NCBI RefSeq assembly: GCF_030645195.1
Contig: NZ_JAUSLW010000070.1
Location: 1 to 60,440 of the forward strand
Source of the DNA: Phenylobacterium sp.
GTDB lineage: Bacteria; Pseudomonadota; Alphaproteobacteria; Caulobacterales; Caulobacteraceae
Length of the DNA stretch: 60,440 nt
Direction: 5' to 3'
Below, in pieces: positions 16,701 to 26,470 of this stretch. The position numbers and the translations under genes are program-made. Each line of letters opens with the position of its first letter. The stretch's first letter is position 1. The notes under the pieces are model-generated. The model saw only the letters and a list, made by a program, of their open reading frames with translations, was not told the origin of the DNA and made no database searches.

Positions 16701-18569
16701 ATGCCCACGGACGTGACCCTGGCGCCCCTGAAGGGCGCGGCCCTGATCAAGGACGAGGTGAGACGCCTGCCGGACGCGCCGGGGGTCTATCGCATGATGG
16801 GGGAGGACGGCGAGGTCCTCTATGTGGGCAAGGCGCGCTCCCTGAAGAAGCGGGTGCTGCAGTACGCCCAGGGGCGCTTCCACACCCAGCGCATCGCCCT
16901 GATGGTGGACCTGACCCGGTCCATGGAGTTCGTCACGGTCCGCACCGAGACCGACGCCCTGTTCCTCGAAATCAACCTGATCAAGCAGCTGAAGCCGCGC
17001 TTCAACGTGCTGCTTCGGGACGACAAGAGCTTCCCCGAGATCGTCATCCGGCGCGAGCACCCGGCCGCCCAGCTGCGCAAGCATCGCGGCGCCCACACCA
17101 TCAAGGGCGACTATTTCGGACCCTTCGCCAGCGCCTGGGCGGTGAACCGCACGCTGAACACCCTGCAGAAGGCCTTCCTGCTGCGGTCGTGCTCCGACAG
17201 CGTCTATGAGAGCCGCACCCGGCCCTGCATGCTGCACCAGATCAAGCGCTGCGCCGCGCCCTGCACGGGGCTGGTGAGCCTGGAGGACTACGCGGCCCTG
17301 GTGGAGCAGGCCGAGGACTTCCTGCGCGGCAAGAGCCGGGCGGTGATCGGCAAGATGTCGGCCGAGATGCAGGCGGCCTCCGACGAGATGGAGTTCGAGC
17401 GGGCCGCGCGCCTGCGCGACCGCATCCGGGCGCTGGCCTCTGTCGCCCAGGAGCAGCAGATCAATCCCGAGACCCTGGAGGAGGCCGACGTCTTTGCCTT
17501 GTTCGCCGAGGGCGGTCAGGCCTGCGTCCAGGTGTTCTTCTTCCGGGCCGGCCAGAACTGGGGCAACCGGGCCTATTTCCCCCGCGTCGACAAGTCCGAC
17601 GAGGACGTCGACATCATGAGCGCCTTCCTGGGCCAGTTCTATGACGACAAGCCGATCCCGCGGCTGATCCTGACCAATGTGGAGCCCACCGAGCGCGCGC
17701 TGCTCAGCGAGGCCTTCGCGCTGAAGGCCGGGCGCAAGGTGGAGATCAGCCGGCCGCAGAAGGGCGAGAAGAAGGGGCTGGTGGACCACGCCCTGACCAA
17801 CGCCCGCGAGGCCCTTGGGCGCAAGATGAGCGAGAGCTCGGCCCAGGGGAAGCTGCTGGCCGGGGTGGCCGAGGCCTTCGGCCTGGAGGCGCCGCCCGAG
17901 CGGATCGAGGTCTATGACAACAGCCACATCATGGGGACCAACGCCGTCGGCGGCATGATCGTGGCCGGGCCCGACGGCTTCCAGAAGACCCAGTATCGCA
18001 AGTTCAATATCAAGGGGACCGAGCTGACCCCCGGCGACGACTTCGGGATGATGAAGGAGGTGCTGCGCCGGCGCTTCGGCCGCATGGTCAAGGAGGAGGA
18101 GAGCGGCGAGGCCTCCAGTCCCCGTCCCGACCTGGTGCTGATCGACGGCGGCGCGGGCCAGATCTCGGCGGTGATGGAGGTGATGGCCGACCTGGGCGTC
18201 GACGACATCCCGGTGGTGGGGGTCGCCAAGGGCCCCGACCGCGACGCCGGGCTGGAGCGGTTCCATGTCGCTGGCAAGCCGCAGTTCATGCTCGAGCCCA
18301 AGTCGCCGGTTCTCTATTACCTGCAGCGGCTGCGGGACGAGGCCCACCGCTTCGCCATCGGCACCCACCGCATCAAGCGCTCCATCGACATGAAGAAGAA
18401 CCCCCTCGACGAGATCGAGGGGGTGGGCCCGGGGCGCAAGCGGGCCCTGCTGCACGCCTTCGGCTCGGCCCGCGGGGTCTCCAGAGCCTCGGTGGAGGAC
18501 ATCATGAAGGTGGAGGGGGTCAGCGAGCCGCTCGCCCAGCGGATCTTCGACTTCTTCCGCAAGAGCTAG
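16701..18569 (+). CDS. uvrC: Excinuclease ABC subunit C
   Basis: 622 residues, normal length. An N-terminal GIY-YIG nuclease ([20 protein letters not shown]) is followed by a cysteine pattern ([20 protein letters not shown]), a UVR motif ([20 protein letters not shown]), the RNase-H-like second nuclease ([38 protein letters not shown]) and tandem helix-hairpin-helix motifs at the end. It makes the 3' and 5' incisions of nucleotide excision repair with UvrA and UvrB. pgsA follows 32 bases downstream, as in other alphaproteobacteria. Confidence 0.97.
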   Translation: MPTDVTLAPLKGAALIKDEVRRLPDAPGVYRMMGEDGEVLYVGKARSLKKRVLQYAQGRFHTQRIALMVDLTRSMEFVTVRTETDALFLEINLIKQLKPRFNVLLRDDKSFPEIVIRREHPAAQLRKHRGAHTIKGDYFGPFASAWAVNRTLNTLQKAFLLRSCSDSVYESRTRPCMLHQIKRCAAPCTGLVSLEDYAALVEQAEDFLRGKSRAVIGKMSAEMQAASDEMEFERAARLRDRIRALASVAQEQQINPETLEEADVFALFAEGGQACVQVFFFRAGQNWGNRAYFPRVDKSDEDVDIMSAFLGQFYDDKPIPRLILTNVEPTERALLSEAFALKAGRKVEISRPQKGEKKGLVDHALTNAREALGRKMSESSAQGKLLAGVAEAFGLEAPPERIEVYDNSHIMGTNAVGGMIVAGPDGFQKTQYRKFNIKGTELTPGDDFGMMKEVLRRRFGRMVKEEESGEASSPRPDLVLIDGGAGQISAVMEVMADLGVDDIPVVGVAKGPDRDAGLERFHVAGKPQFMLEPKSPVLYYLQRLRDEAHRFAIGTHRIKRSIDMKKNPLDEIEGVGPGRKRALLHAFGSARGVSRASVEDIMKVEGVSEPLAQRIFDFFRKS

Positions 18570-18601
18570 CGACGGAAGCTGGGCTGGAGCGTTAGACTGC
18601 C

Positions 18602-19222
18602 ATGATGAAGTCCCTGCCCAATATCCTCTCCGCCGGCCGCCTGGTCCTCACCGTGCTGATGTTCGTGGCCCTGGCCGCGGCTGCGGGGGGCGTGCCCTAT
18701 GTCAGCGCGCGCCTGACGCCGGACATGCAGTTCGCCCTGCAGCGCTTCGCCTTCTGGGCCTTCGTGATCGCTGCGGTCACCGACTATTTCGACGGCTGGC
18801 TGGCCCGCAAGCTGGACGCCGTGACGGTCTGGGGCGCGATCCTCGACCCCATCGGCGACAAGGTGCTGGTGGCCGGCGCGATCCTGGGCCTGATGGCGCT
18901 GGGGCCGCAGCCGGCGGTGGTGCTGCCGGTGGGCTTGATCCTGTTCCGCGAATTCACGGTCAGCGCCCTGCGCGAGGTGGGCGCCGGCAAGGGGATCAAG
19001 CTGCCGGTGACGCTGCTGGCCAAGTGGAAGACCACGCTCCAGCTGGTAGCCCTGGGCGCGGAGCTGCTGGTGGCCTCCTGGGGCGCCTTCCAGCTCCCGG
19101 CCGACCCGGCCATCCGTGAACCGGTGACGCTGTTCGCCCATACAACCCTGTGGGTCGCGGCTGGCGTGACCCTGATCACCGGCTGGCAGTACTGGAACCA
19201 GACGCGCAAGGCGCTGGGGTAA
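18602..19222 (+). CDS. pgsA: CDP-diacylglycerol-glycerol-3-phosphate 3-phosphatidyltransferase
   Basis: 206 residues, a polytopic inner-membrane protein. The CDP-alcohol phosphatidyltransferase signature D-x2-D-G-x2-A-R-x8-G-x3-D-x3-D is complete in DYFDGWLARKLDAVTVWGAI followed by LDPIGDK. It makes phosphatidylglycerol phosphate, the committed step to phosphatidylglycerol and cardiolipin. NILSAGRLVLTVLMF at the start and FREFTVSALREVGA in the middle are PgsA-specific. It lies 32 bases after uvrC and is likely co-transcribed. Confidence 0.95.
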   Translation: MMKSLPNILSAGRLVLTVLMFVALAAAAGGVPYVSARLTPDMQFALQRFAFWAFVIAAVTDYFDGWLARKLDAVTVWGAILDPIGDKVLVAGAILGLMALGPQPAVVLPVGLILFREFTVSALREVGAGKGIKLPVTLLAKWKTTLQLVALGAELLVASWGAFQLPADPAIREPVTLFAHTTLWVAAGVTLITGWQYWNQTRKALG

Positions 19223-19234
19223 CCCAACCTATCC

Positions 19235-19347
19235 CCGTCATCCCGGCCGCAGCGAAGTGGAGAGCCGGGACCCAGGGGCAGGCGCACTGCGGTTCCCCCT
19301 GGGTCCCGGCTCTGCGGCCCGCAAGCGGGCCTTGGCCGGGATGACGG
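19235..19347. repeat. Long inverted repeat, CCGTCATCCCGGC ... GCCGGGATGACGG
   Basis: Outer arms at 19235-19247 and 19335-19347 enclose an inner pair, GAGCCGGGACCCAGGGG and CCCCTGGGTCCCGGCTC. It lies between convergent pgsA and pirin genes. The same layout recurs at 28625-28722. Confidence 0.85.
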
Positions 19348-19351
19348 TTGT

Positions 19352-20242
19352 TCAGGACATCGGGTTGGCCGGCGGGCTTGGCTCGGGCAGGGGGATGAAC
19401 TCCTGGTCGTCGGCGTCGGGCAGCTTCATGCGGCCGGCGCGCCAGTCGGCCTTGGCCTGTTCGATGCGCTCTTTCGACGAGGAGACGAAGTTCCACTCGA
19501 TGAAGCGCGGCCCCACGGGCTCGCCCCCCAGCAGCATGACGATGGCGGGCGTCACGGCGGTGAACAGCACGGGCTCGCCGGGCTTAAAGACGATCATCTG
19601 GCCCTCGGTGAAGGCCTGGCCCTCCGCCTCGACGGAGCCCTGCGCCACATAGGCGGCCCGCTCGGGATACTCGGCCGGCAGCTGCGCCTTGGCGCCGGCG
19701 GCCAGGGCCCAGTGGACATAGAACATCGGCGAATGGGTCTTGACCTTGGCCTCCGCGCCGAAGGCCTTGCCGACGATCAGCCGGGCCCACATGCCGTTTG
19801 CCTCATAGGTCGGCAGGTCGGCGGCCTCGTGGTGATAGAAGGCTGGATCGATCTCCTCCTGGCCGTCGGGCAGGGCGACCCAGGTCTGGATGCCGTGCAG
19901 GCGGCCGCCGTGGGCGCGCAGGGTCTCGAAGCGTTCGGAGTGGGTGACGCCGCGGCCGGCGGTCATCCAGTTGACCTCGCCGGGCTTCACGGCCTGGACC
20001 GCGCCCACGGAGTCCCGGTGGGTCATCTCGCCCTCGAACAGGTAGCTCACCGTCGAGAGGCCGATGTGGGGGTGGGGGCGGACGTCGACATCGCGGGAGA
20101 AGCCGGCCGCGAACTCGGCCGGGCCCATGTGGTCGAAGAACATGAAGGGCCCGACCATCCGGTGCGAGTGGAAGGGCAGGACGCGGCCCACCTCGAACCC
20201 GCCCAGGTCCTTGCGGCGTTGTTCGATGACCAGATCGATCAC
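19352..20242 (-). CDS. Pirin family protein
   Basis: 296 residues of the bicupin pirin family. The N-terminal cupin has the metal site motif RPHPHIGLSTVSYLFEGEMT and HRDSVGAVQAVKPGEVNWMT; MVGPFMFFDHMGP is the pirin start signature, and the C-terminal cupin ends with GGEPVGPRFIEWNFV. Pirins bind iron and some are quercetin dioxygenases or redox regulators; the role here is unknown. It begins 10 bases after the Lrp-type regulator on the same strand, so the two are very likely one operon. Confidence 0.93.
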   Translation of the reverse strand: MIDLVIEQRRKDLGGFEVGRVLPFHSHRMVGPFMFFDHMGPAEFAAGFSRDVDVRPHPHIGLSTVSYLFEGEMTHRDSVGAVQAVKPGEVNWMTAGRGVTHSERFETLRAHGGRLHGIQTWVALPDGQEEIDPAFYHHEAADLPTYEANGMWARLIVGKAFGAEAKVKTHSPMFYVHWALAAGAKAQLPAEYPERAAYVAQGSVEAEGQAFTEGQMIVFKPGEPVLFTAVTPAIVMLLGGEPVGPRFIEWNFVSSSKERIEQAKADWRAGRMKLPDADDQEFIPLPEPSPPANPMS

Positions 20243-20252
20243 GGGAAAACTC

Positions 20253-20750
20253 TTAGCTGTGGGCGCTCACATAGGGGCTGACGAGGCCGAGCGGCGCGGC
20301 GGTGGTGTTCTTCACCGAGCGGATGACGATCCGGCTCTCGATGTTGGACACCAGGCCCAGGGACAGGATCTTGTCACGCAGGAAGTCGTCGAAGGCGTGC
20401 ATGTCCCGGGTCACGATCCGCAACTCGTAGTCGGCCGAGCCGGTGACGGTGGCGCACTGCACCACCTCGGCCAGCTTGATTATGGCCTGTTCGAAGTCGT
20501 TGAGGTTGTCCTTGGTGGGCAGGCTGAGCTTGACGGTGCAGTAGACCTCGAAGCCCAGACCCAGCAGCTCGCGGTCCAGGATGGTCACCCGGCGCTGGAT
20601 GATGCCCGAATCTTCCAGGCGCTTGATGCGGCGCCAGCAGGGGCTGGAGGACAATCCGACCCGCTCGGCGATCTCGGCGACGGATAATCCGGCGTCGTGC
20701 TGGATGAGATCCAGAATCTTAGCATCGACGGCGTCGAGGGCCTCGGACAA
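20253..20750 (-). CDS. Lrp/AsnC-family transcriptional regulator
   Basis: About 165 residues. The N-terminal winged helix (DAVDAKILDLIQHDAGLSVA, EIAERVGLSSSPCWRRIKRL) and the C-terminal RAM/AsnC ligand domain (VQCATVTGSADYELRIVTRD) are intact. TTG at 20750 is preferred as the start because GGAGG lies five bases upstream; an in-frame GTG at 20765 would place that site inside the gene. The family binds amino acids or keto acids and bends DNA at promoters. It diverges from the indolepyruvate ferredoxin oxidoreductase gene, whose substrates come from amino-acid transamination, so it is the likely regulator of that gene. Confidence 0.9.
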   Translation of the reverse strand: MSEALDAVDAKILDLIQHDAGLSVAEIAERVGLSSSPCWRRIKRLEDSGIIQRRVTILDRELLGLGFEVYCTVKLSLPTKDNLNDFEQAIIKLAEVVQCATVTGSADYELRIVTRDMHAFDDFLRDKILSLGLVSNIESRIVIRSVKNTTAAPLGLVSPYVSAHS

Positions 20751-20891
20751 GTTTTCCTCCCACACTTGGCGCTTATGGGCCTCATTCGTGCCCCGGAACC
20801 GCTTGCGAGGGGCACGCCTTTAGCAAGCAATTGCGGCGCACTTATATGATCTTCTAACCTCGTTAGGGAACCCAAAAGGAAAGAAATTGCG
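20751..20891. promoter_or_regulatory. Divergent promoter region between the lrp-type gene and the oxidoreductase
   Basis: About 140 bases. An AT-richer core around 20820-20890 (AGCAAGCAATTGCGGCGCAC, TATATGATCTTCTAACCTCG) contrasts with the GC-rich flanks. An Lrp-type site would be expected here, but I cannot define a specific palindrome with confidence. The oxidoreductase start is preceded by an AAAGGAAAGAAAT stretch. Confidence 0.5.
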
Positions 20892-23800
20892 ATGCGGCAC
20901 CAGGATGTGACGCTCGACGACAAATTTCTGCTCAGCCAAGGCCGGGTCTTCATCACCGGCGTGCAGGCCTTGTTGCGAGTCCTGATGGATCAACGCCGCC
21001 TGGACCAGGCGGCGGGCCTCAACACGGCGGGCTTCCTGTCGGGGTATCGCGGCTCGCCCCTGGGCGGCCTCGACCAGCAGGCGACGCGGGCCAGGAAACA
21101 CCTGGAAGCCTGCGAGGTGGTCTTCAAGGAAGGCCTCAATGAGGACCTGGCGGCCACCGCGGTCTGGGGCAGCCAGCAGGCCAACCTGTTCCCCGGCGCG
21201 AAGTTCGATGGGGTTTATGGCATGTGGTACGGCAAGGCGCCGGGCGTCGACCGCACCGGCGACGCCTTCAAACACGCCAATTTCGCCGGGACCTTCCCCA
21301 GGGGCGGGGTCCTGGCCGTGGCCGGGGACGACCACACCTGCAAGTCCTCGACCCTGCCGTCGCAGTCGGAGTTCGCCTTCCAGGACTTCGAGATGCCGGT
21401 GCTGTCGCCGGCCGACGTGCAGGAGGTGCTGGACTACGGCCTGCTGGGCTACGCGATGTCGCGCTATTCCGGCCTGTGGGTGGGCTTGATCGCGCTCGCC
21501 GACACCATGGATAGCGGCGTCACCATCGACGTCGACCTGGCCCGCCACAAATTCGTCCTGCCCGCCAACTTCAACCTGCCTGCCGGGGGCCTCGGCATCC
21601 GGCTGAAGGACCAGCCCCTGGACAAGGAGCGCCGGCTCCGTACCCAGAAGCTCCCCGCCGCGCTCGCCTTCGCCCGCGCCAACCGCATCGACCGCGTGGT
21701 GCTGCCGGCGGCCCGGCCGCGCCTGGGCATCGTCTGTTCGGGCCAGGCCTACAAGGACGTCATCGAGGCCTTCGCGGCCATGCGCATCAGCCTGGAGGAG
21801 GCCGCGGCCCTGGGGGTCTCCATCTACAAGGTCGGCATGCCCTGGCCGCTGGAACCGCTGGGGCTGAAGGCCTTCGCCGCCGGCCTCGAGACCCTGATGG
21901 TCATCGAGCACAAGCGCCCGCTGATCGAGGTCCAGGCCCGCGCCGCCCTCTACGACCTGCCCGCCCACGCCCGGCCGAAGATCATCGGCAAGACCGACGA
22001 GGGGGGCCATCCCCTACTGTCGGAGCTCGGCTCGCTGTCGGTGGCCGAGGTGGCGCTGGCCATCGCCGACCGCCTGCCGCCGGGGCCGCACATGGACCGG
22101 GTGAACGACTATCTCGCCCGCGTCTCGGCCGCCTCCATGGCCGCCGTCACCCTGGCCGCCGAACAGCAGCGCAAACCGTTCTTCTGCTCGGGCTGCCCCC
22201 ACAACACCTCGACCCGACTGCCGGAGGGCAGCCGCGCCCTGGCCGGCATCGGCTGCCACTACATGGCCAGCTTCTCCGATCCCCAGACCGACCTGAACAG
22301 CCACATGGGCGGGGAGGGCCTGACCTGGGTCGGGGCCGCGCCCTTCACCACCGAGAGCCACGTCTTCGCCAACCTGGGGGACGGGACCTACAACCACTCC
22401 GGTTCGCTCGCCATCCGCGCCTCGATCGCCGCTGAGTCCCACATCACCTACAAGCTGCTGTTCAACGACGCCGTGGCCATGACCGGCGGGCAACAGGCCG
22501 AGAGCGGCTTCACCCCGGCCCAGATCACCCGGCAGCTGGCCTCGGAGGGCGTCTCCAAGACGGTGATCGTGGCCGACGATGTCCACCGCTACGCGCAGGT
22601 CACCGACCTGGCGCCGGGGGTGGAGGTCAAGCCGCGCTCGGAGCTGATGGCCGTGCAGCGGATGCTGCGGGAGACCCCGGGCACCACGGTCCTGCTCTAT
22701 GACCAGGTCTGCGCCACCGAGAAGCGCCGCCGCCGCAAGCGCGGGGCCATGGAGACCGCCACCAAGCGGGTGTTCATCAATCCCCTGGTCTGCGAGGGCT
22801 GCGGCGACTGTTCCAAGGTCTCCAACTGCGTCTCGGTCGAGCCGCTGAACACCGAGTTCGGCCGCAAGCGGAAGATCAACCAGTCCAGCTGCAACACCGA
22901 CTATTCCTGCCTCGGCGGCTTCTGCCCGTCCTTCGTCACCATCGAAGGCGGCGAGAACGCCCAGGCCAAGGCCCTGCCGGCGCTCACCGCGGAGTCCACG
23001 CCCCTGCCGACCTTCGCGCCGCTGGAGGGGGTGAAGAACATCGTCTTCACCGGCATCGGCGGGACGGGCGTCACCACCGTGGCCTCGATCCTGGCCATGG
23101 CCGCCCATGTCGACGGCCGCGCCGCCTCGGTGGTGGACATGACCGGCCTGGCCCAGAAGGGCGGGGCGGTGTTCTCCCACGTCCGCATCGGCGAGCTGGA
23201 AGACACTGTCGTGGGGGGCCGCGTGCCGGCGGCCTCGGCCCACGTGCTGATCGCCTGCGACATCCTCTCGGCGGCGGGGCCGGACGCGCTCTCGCTCTAC
23301 GCCAAGGACCGCACCGTGGCCTGCGGCAACGAGGACTTCGCGCCCACCGCCGACTTCGTCACCGACCGCGACGTGCGCTTCGACGCCGGCAGCATGGCCC
23401 GCCGGATCGCGGCTGCGACCCAGTCCTATGACGAGTGCCCGGCCCACCACCTGGCGGAAACCCACTTCGGCGACGCCATCTACGCCAACATGATCATGGT
23501 GGGCTTCGCCTGGCAGAAGGGGTTGATCCCGATCTCCAGCCGGGCGGTCTATCGCGCCATTCGGCTGAACGGCGTCCAGGCCGACGCCAACCTGCAGGCC
23601 TTCGAACTAGGCCGCCGGGTGGCCCACGATCCGAGCCAGCGGGGCAAGGCCGAGGCCGATGTCCCCACGCCGGAGACCATGCCTCTGCCGGAGCTGATCG
23701 CCCATCGCGGGCGGGAGCTGACCGCCTACCAGAACGCCGTCTATGCGAAGCGCTATCTCGACCGCGTGGACCAGGTGGCCAAGGCCGAGGCCATCCTCGG

Positions 23801-24302
23801 CTCGGAGGTCCTGACCCGCGCGGTGGCGGTGAACCTCTACAAGCTGATGGCCTACAAGGATGAGTACGAGGTGGCCCGGCTCTATTCCGACGGCCGATTC
23901 GAGGCCGAGAAGGCCGCGACCTTCAAGGGCGGCAAGGCTAAGGTGTGGCTCGCCCCGCCGATCATCGCGCCGAAGGACTCCGAGGGCCGGCCGAAGAAGA
24001 TCGCCTTCGGCGGCTGGATGCTGGATTACGGCTTCCCCGTCCTGGCCCGGCTCAAGGGCCTGCGCGGCACGGCGCTCGACCTGTTCGGCCACAGCGAGGA
24101 GCGGAAGATGGAACGCCGGCTGATCGCGCAGTACGAGGCGGGGCTCGACAAGATCCTGGCGGGCGTCAGCGCCGAGAGGATGCCGCTGGCCGTCCAGATC
24201 GCCGGGGTCCCGCAGCAGATCCGCGGCTACGGCCACATCAAGGACGCCTCGGTGACCAAGGCCAAGGCGCAGGAGGCGGCGCTATGGGGGCAGTGGGGGT
24301 AA
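20892..24302 (+). CDS. Fused indolepyruvate ferredoxin oxidoreductase (IorA-IorB type)
   Basis: 1136 residues. The N-terminal part is the alpha-type pyrimidine/TPP-binding region (GFLSGYRGSPLGGLDQQATR, ending in the TPP site GDGTYNHSGSLAIRASIAAE). Cysteine clusters CEGCGDCSKVSNCVSVEPLN and a later CNTDYSCLGGFCPS replace the usual ferredoxin insert. The gamma-type domain follows (NIVFTGIGGTGVTTVASILA and GLAQKGGAVFSHVRIG), then a C-terminal DUF6537-like region. It oxidatively decarboxylates aryl or branched 2-oxo acids to acyl-CoA, passing electrons to a low-potential carrier. The single-chain form is typical of aerobic proteobacteria. Divergent from an Lrp regulator. Confidence 0.93.
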   Translation: MRHQDVTLDDKFLLSQGRVFITGVQALLRVLMDQRRLDQAAGLNTAGFLSGYRGSPLGGLDQQATRARKHLEACEVVFKEGLNEDLAATAVWGSQQANLFPGAKFDGVYGMWYGKAPGVDRTGDAFKHANFAGTFPRGGVLAVAGDDHTCKSSTLPSQSEFAFQDFEMPVLSPADVQEVLDYGLLGYAMSRYSGLWVGLIALADTMDSGVTIDVDLARHKFVLPANFNLPAGGLGIRLKDQPLDKERRLRTQKLPAALAFARANRIDRVVLPAARPRLGIVCSGQAYKDVIEAFAAMRISLEEAAALGVSIYKVGMPWPLEPLGLKAFAAGLETLMVIEHKRPLIEVQARAALYDLPAHARPKIIGKTDEGGHPLLSELGSLSVAEVALAIADRLPPGPHMDRVNDYLARVSAASMAAVTLAAEQQRKPFFCSGCPHNTSTRLPEGSRALAGIGCHYMASFSDPQTDLNSHMGGEGLTWVGAAPFTTESHVFANLGDGTYNHSGSLAIRASIAAESHITYKLLFNDAVAMTGGQQAESGFTPAQITRQLASEGVSKTVIVADDVHRYAQVTDLAPGVEVKPRSELMAVQRMLRETPGTTVLLYDQVCATEKRRRRKRGAMETATKRVFINPLVCEGCGDCSKVSNCVSVEPLNTEFGRKRKINQSSCNTDYSCLGGFCPSFVTIEGGENAQAKALPALTAESTPLPTFAPLEGVKNIVFTGIGGTGVTTVASILAMAAHVDGRAASVVDMTGLAQKGGAVFSHVRIGELEDTVVGGRVPAASAHVLIACDILSAAGPDALSLYAKDRTVACGNEDFAPTADFVTDRDVRFDAGSMARRIAAATQSYDECPAHHLAETHFGDAIYANMIMVGFAWQKGLIPISSRAVYRAIRLNGVQADANLQAFELGRRVAHDPSQRGKAEADVPTPETMPLPELIAHRGRELTAYQNAVYAKRYLDRVDQVAKAEAILGSEVLTRAVAVNLYKLMAYKDEYEVARLYSDGRFEAEKAATFKGGKAKVWLAPPIIAPKDSEGRPKKIAFGGWMLDYGFPVLARLKGLRGTALDLFGHSEERKMERRLIAQYEAGLDKILAGVSAERMPLAVQIAGVPQQIRGYGHIKDASVTKAKAQEAALWGQWG

Positions 24303-24359
24303 CCTAGAACGCAGCCCTATTACTTGTCAGTCGAGCTTGGCTGGTAGACCTTAGCGATC

Positions 24360-24995
24360 ATGCCAGAGCAATCCAGGATGACGCGTGTCGTCAACGCGAT
24401 CGGTTCACTCGCGCTGCATTGGGCGTACATCAACGGCATAATTCATGACCTGTCGCTGCATATAGCTGCAGCCCTGAATCCTGCGTTCGAAAATCCGGAC
24501 GAAGCGCCTCCTCGACCGTGGGATATTATGAACACTGCTCTTTCCAACATGGACGAGCGGGCGAAGATCGCCACGGTAAAGGCATTGGCCCATCACGTGG
24601 ATGAAACGCGGTCCCCGCAATTCTATGAACGGACGGCGAAGCTCCTCGATTACGTGGACAATACGCTTCGTCCGGAGAGGAATCGCTGGATGCACGATCA
24701 CTGGGAATTTGGCGATGTGATCAGTCGCGTGAAGCTTGGAGCTCAAGTGCGACGGCCGCAGTCAAGGCAACGAGAGCTGCAGCTTTGGAGCGAGCGACAG
24801 TATGAGAGCGTTGAAGAAGTCGAGGCATTTATAACGAATCTTGAGCATGCTTCAGACGATCTGGTTGCGTTGGATAACCACATTGCCTGGATTGCCGGGC
24901 TGAGAGACGGTCCGTCGACGTTTGAGCAGCCGCTTCCGGTCGAGTGGGCGAGTATTGCTCACAAAGATTGGGTTGGGGGTTTCAAACGTTCTTGA
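24360..24995 (+). CDS. Hypothetical protein with HEPN-like Rx4H motif
   Basis: 211 residues, mostly helical. Residues 107-112 read Arg-Asn-Arg-Trp-Met-His within LDYVDNTLRPERNRWMHDHW, which fits the HEPN active-site pattern R-(polar)-x3-H. A conserved-looking core SLALHWAYINGIIHDLS lies near the N-terminus. The gene is visibly less GC-rich than its neighbours, and its codon use (ATT, AAT, GCG mixture) differs, which suggests acquisition. No partner nucleotidyltransferase (MNT) gene is next to it, unlike HEPN/MNT toxin pairs. I do not recognise a named family. Possible RNase-type toxin or defence protein; inference only. Confidence 0.6.
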   Translation: MPEQSRMTRVVNAIGSLALHWAYINGIIHDLSLHIAAALNPAFENPDEAPPRPWDIMNTALSNMDERAKIATVKALAHHVDETRSPQFYERTAKLLDYVDNTLRPERNRWMHDHWEFGDVISRVKLGAQVRRPQSRQRELQLWSERQYESVEEVEAFITNLEHASDDLVALDNHIAWIAGLRDGPSTFEQPLPVEWASIAHKDWVGGFKRS

Positions 24996-25067
24996 TTCCC
25001 CGTGAGTAGTGCAACCGAACGCGGGACAAGCCCGGGGATGAGGTGCGTCAGAGGCGATCGGTTGGGA

Positions 25068-26339
25068 TTACCCCCGCATCGCCGCCCGCTCCGCCACCAG
25101 CGCCCGTTCCAAACTGCTCTCCCCCGCCGCCTGCGCCGCGGCGATCAAGGTCAGGTCGATGACGTCGCGTTGGGCGTGGCTGCCGCCGAAGCGGTGGGCG
25201 CGGCTGCGGACGGCGCGCAGCAGGTCGCAGGCCTCGCCGGCACGGCCCTGCTCGAAGGCCAGTAGCGCGCGCGCCACCGGCAAGCCGACATCGGCCGACA
25301 TCATGGCGTTGTCGCCTTCACCTGAGGCGGCGGCTTCGAGCGCCGCCAGCAGGTCGCGGGCCGCGGCCTCGCGGCCGGCGCCGACGAAGGCCATCATGGC
25401 GTGGGCGTCGTCGAAGGCTGAGAGGCCGTAGCCAGCCTTGCGCTCATAGGCGTCGGCCAGCTTGGAGAACCGATCCTCCGTCGCCGCGCCCTCCAGCTTC
25501 AGCCGCCAGAGCAGGGCCGCGGCGTCCAGCAGGTCGAAGGCCATGTCCGACCCGTCCCCGGCGATCGGGCCGTCATAGAGGGCCAGCACCTCGTCGGTCT
25601 CGCCCAGGCCCAGGTGGAAGAGCGCCAGGTGCCACCAGTTGTGGACGCCGAACAGGCTGTCGCGCTGCCAGGCGGCGTTTTCCTTGCGCATCCAGGCGAC
25701 GCCGTCGGCGCGGCGGTCCTGCATCTCCAGCACATGGGCGACGGCGTGCTGGGCCCAGGCGTTGCGGGGCTCCAGGGCGACAGCCTCGCGGCCGGCGGCC
25801 TCGGCGCGGGCGTAGTGGCCGGTCTCCTCCAGGCCGAAGGCGTGCATGCCCAGCACCGCGTGATAGTCGGGCGTTTGCGGCGACCAGGCGGGCAGGGCGC
25901 GGGCGATGCGGTCGCGCAGCATGCGGCTGTCGCCCAGCAGGAAGTCCATCAGCTGGCCGGCCTGCAGGGCCACCCCGTCGCGGGGGTGGGCGATGGAGAC
26001 GTCCTCCAGCACACGGCCGGCGGCGGCGAACCGGCCGGCGGCCATGTGGGCGGCGGCGGCGGCGTGGCCCGTCTCGCGGTCGGTGGCGGGCAGGTCGCGG
26101 GCGGCGTCCACGGCGGCGAGGCCCATGGCCGTGACCTCCGGCGAGGTCCCCACCAGCAGCATGTCGGCCTTCAGCACATGGGCCATGACGAAGGCCGGGC
26201 TGTCGGCGATGGCGGCTTCCAGGAGCGGCAGGGGCGCGCCGTGCAGGCTGTGATAGAGGCTGACCGCCTGGCGATAGTCGGCGGCCGCGCGAGGGCTGGC
26301 GCCGGTGAGGGGCAGGCCGGCGGCGTCGGTTTCGGGCAT
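25068..26339 (-). CDS. Tetratricopeptide-repeat protein (TTC38-like)
   Basis: 423 residues of alpha-helical repeats, e.g. AVLGMHAFGLEETGHYARAE and AAGREAVALEPRNAWAQHAV. The HAVAHVLEMQDR and FGVHNWWHLALFHLGLG segments are the recognisable core of the TTC38/StaR-like family. Cytosolic, no signal peptide from the chosen start at 26339 (GAGG upstream); the open frame reaches 26453. The family's function is not established. It is divergent from the FAD-dependent oxidoreductase gene. Confidence 0.82.
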   Translation of the reverse strand: MPETDAAGLPLTGASPRAAADYRQAVSLYHSLHGAPLPLLEAAIADSPAFVMAHVLKADMLLVGTSPEVTAMGLAAVDAARDLPATDRETGHAAAAAHMAAGRFAAAGRVLEDVSIAHPRDGVALQAGQLMDFLLGDSRMLRDRIARALPAWSPQTPDYHAVLGMHAFGLEETGHYARAEAAGREAVALEPRNAWAQHAVAHVLEMQDRRADGVAWMRKENAAWQRDSLFGVHNWWHLALFHLGLGETDEVLALYDGPIAGDGSDMAFDLLDAAALLWRLKLEGAATEDRFSKLADAYERKAGYGLSAFDDAHAMMAFVGAGREAAARDLLAALEAAASGEGDNAMMSADVGLPVARALLAFEQGRAGEACDLLRAVRSRAHRFGGSHAQRDVIDLTLIAAAQAAGESSLERALVAERAAMRG

Positions 26340-26470
26340 CGGGTCCTCTGGGGCAGGCCGCCAGCTTGGGTCGGGCCGCCGCCGCGCGCAAGGGACGCCT
26401 TGCCGGTGAATGATCATATGAGGGACCTGGCCGGTTGGCCTCGCTGGCCGCATCGGCTACCCACAAAACC

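Noticed and set aside
16584..18455. 623-codon minus-strand frame opposite uvrC
   Set aside because: Shadow of uvrC, whose nuclease and helix-hairpin-helix motifs are unmistakable.
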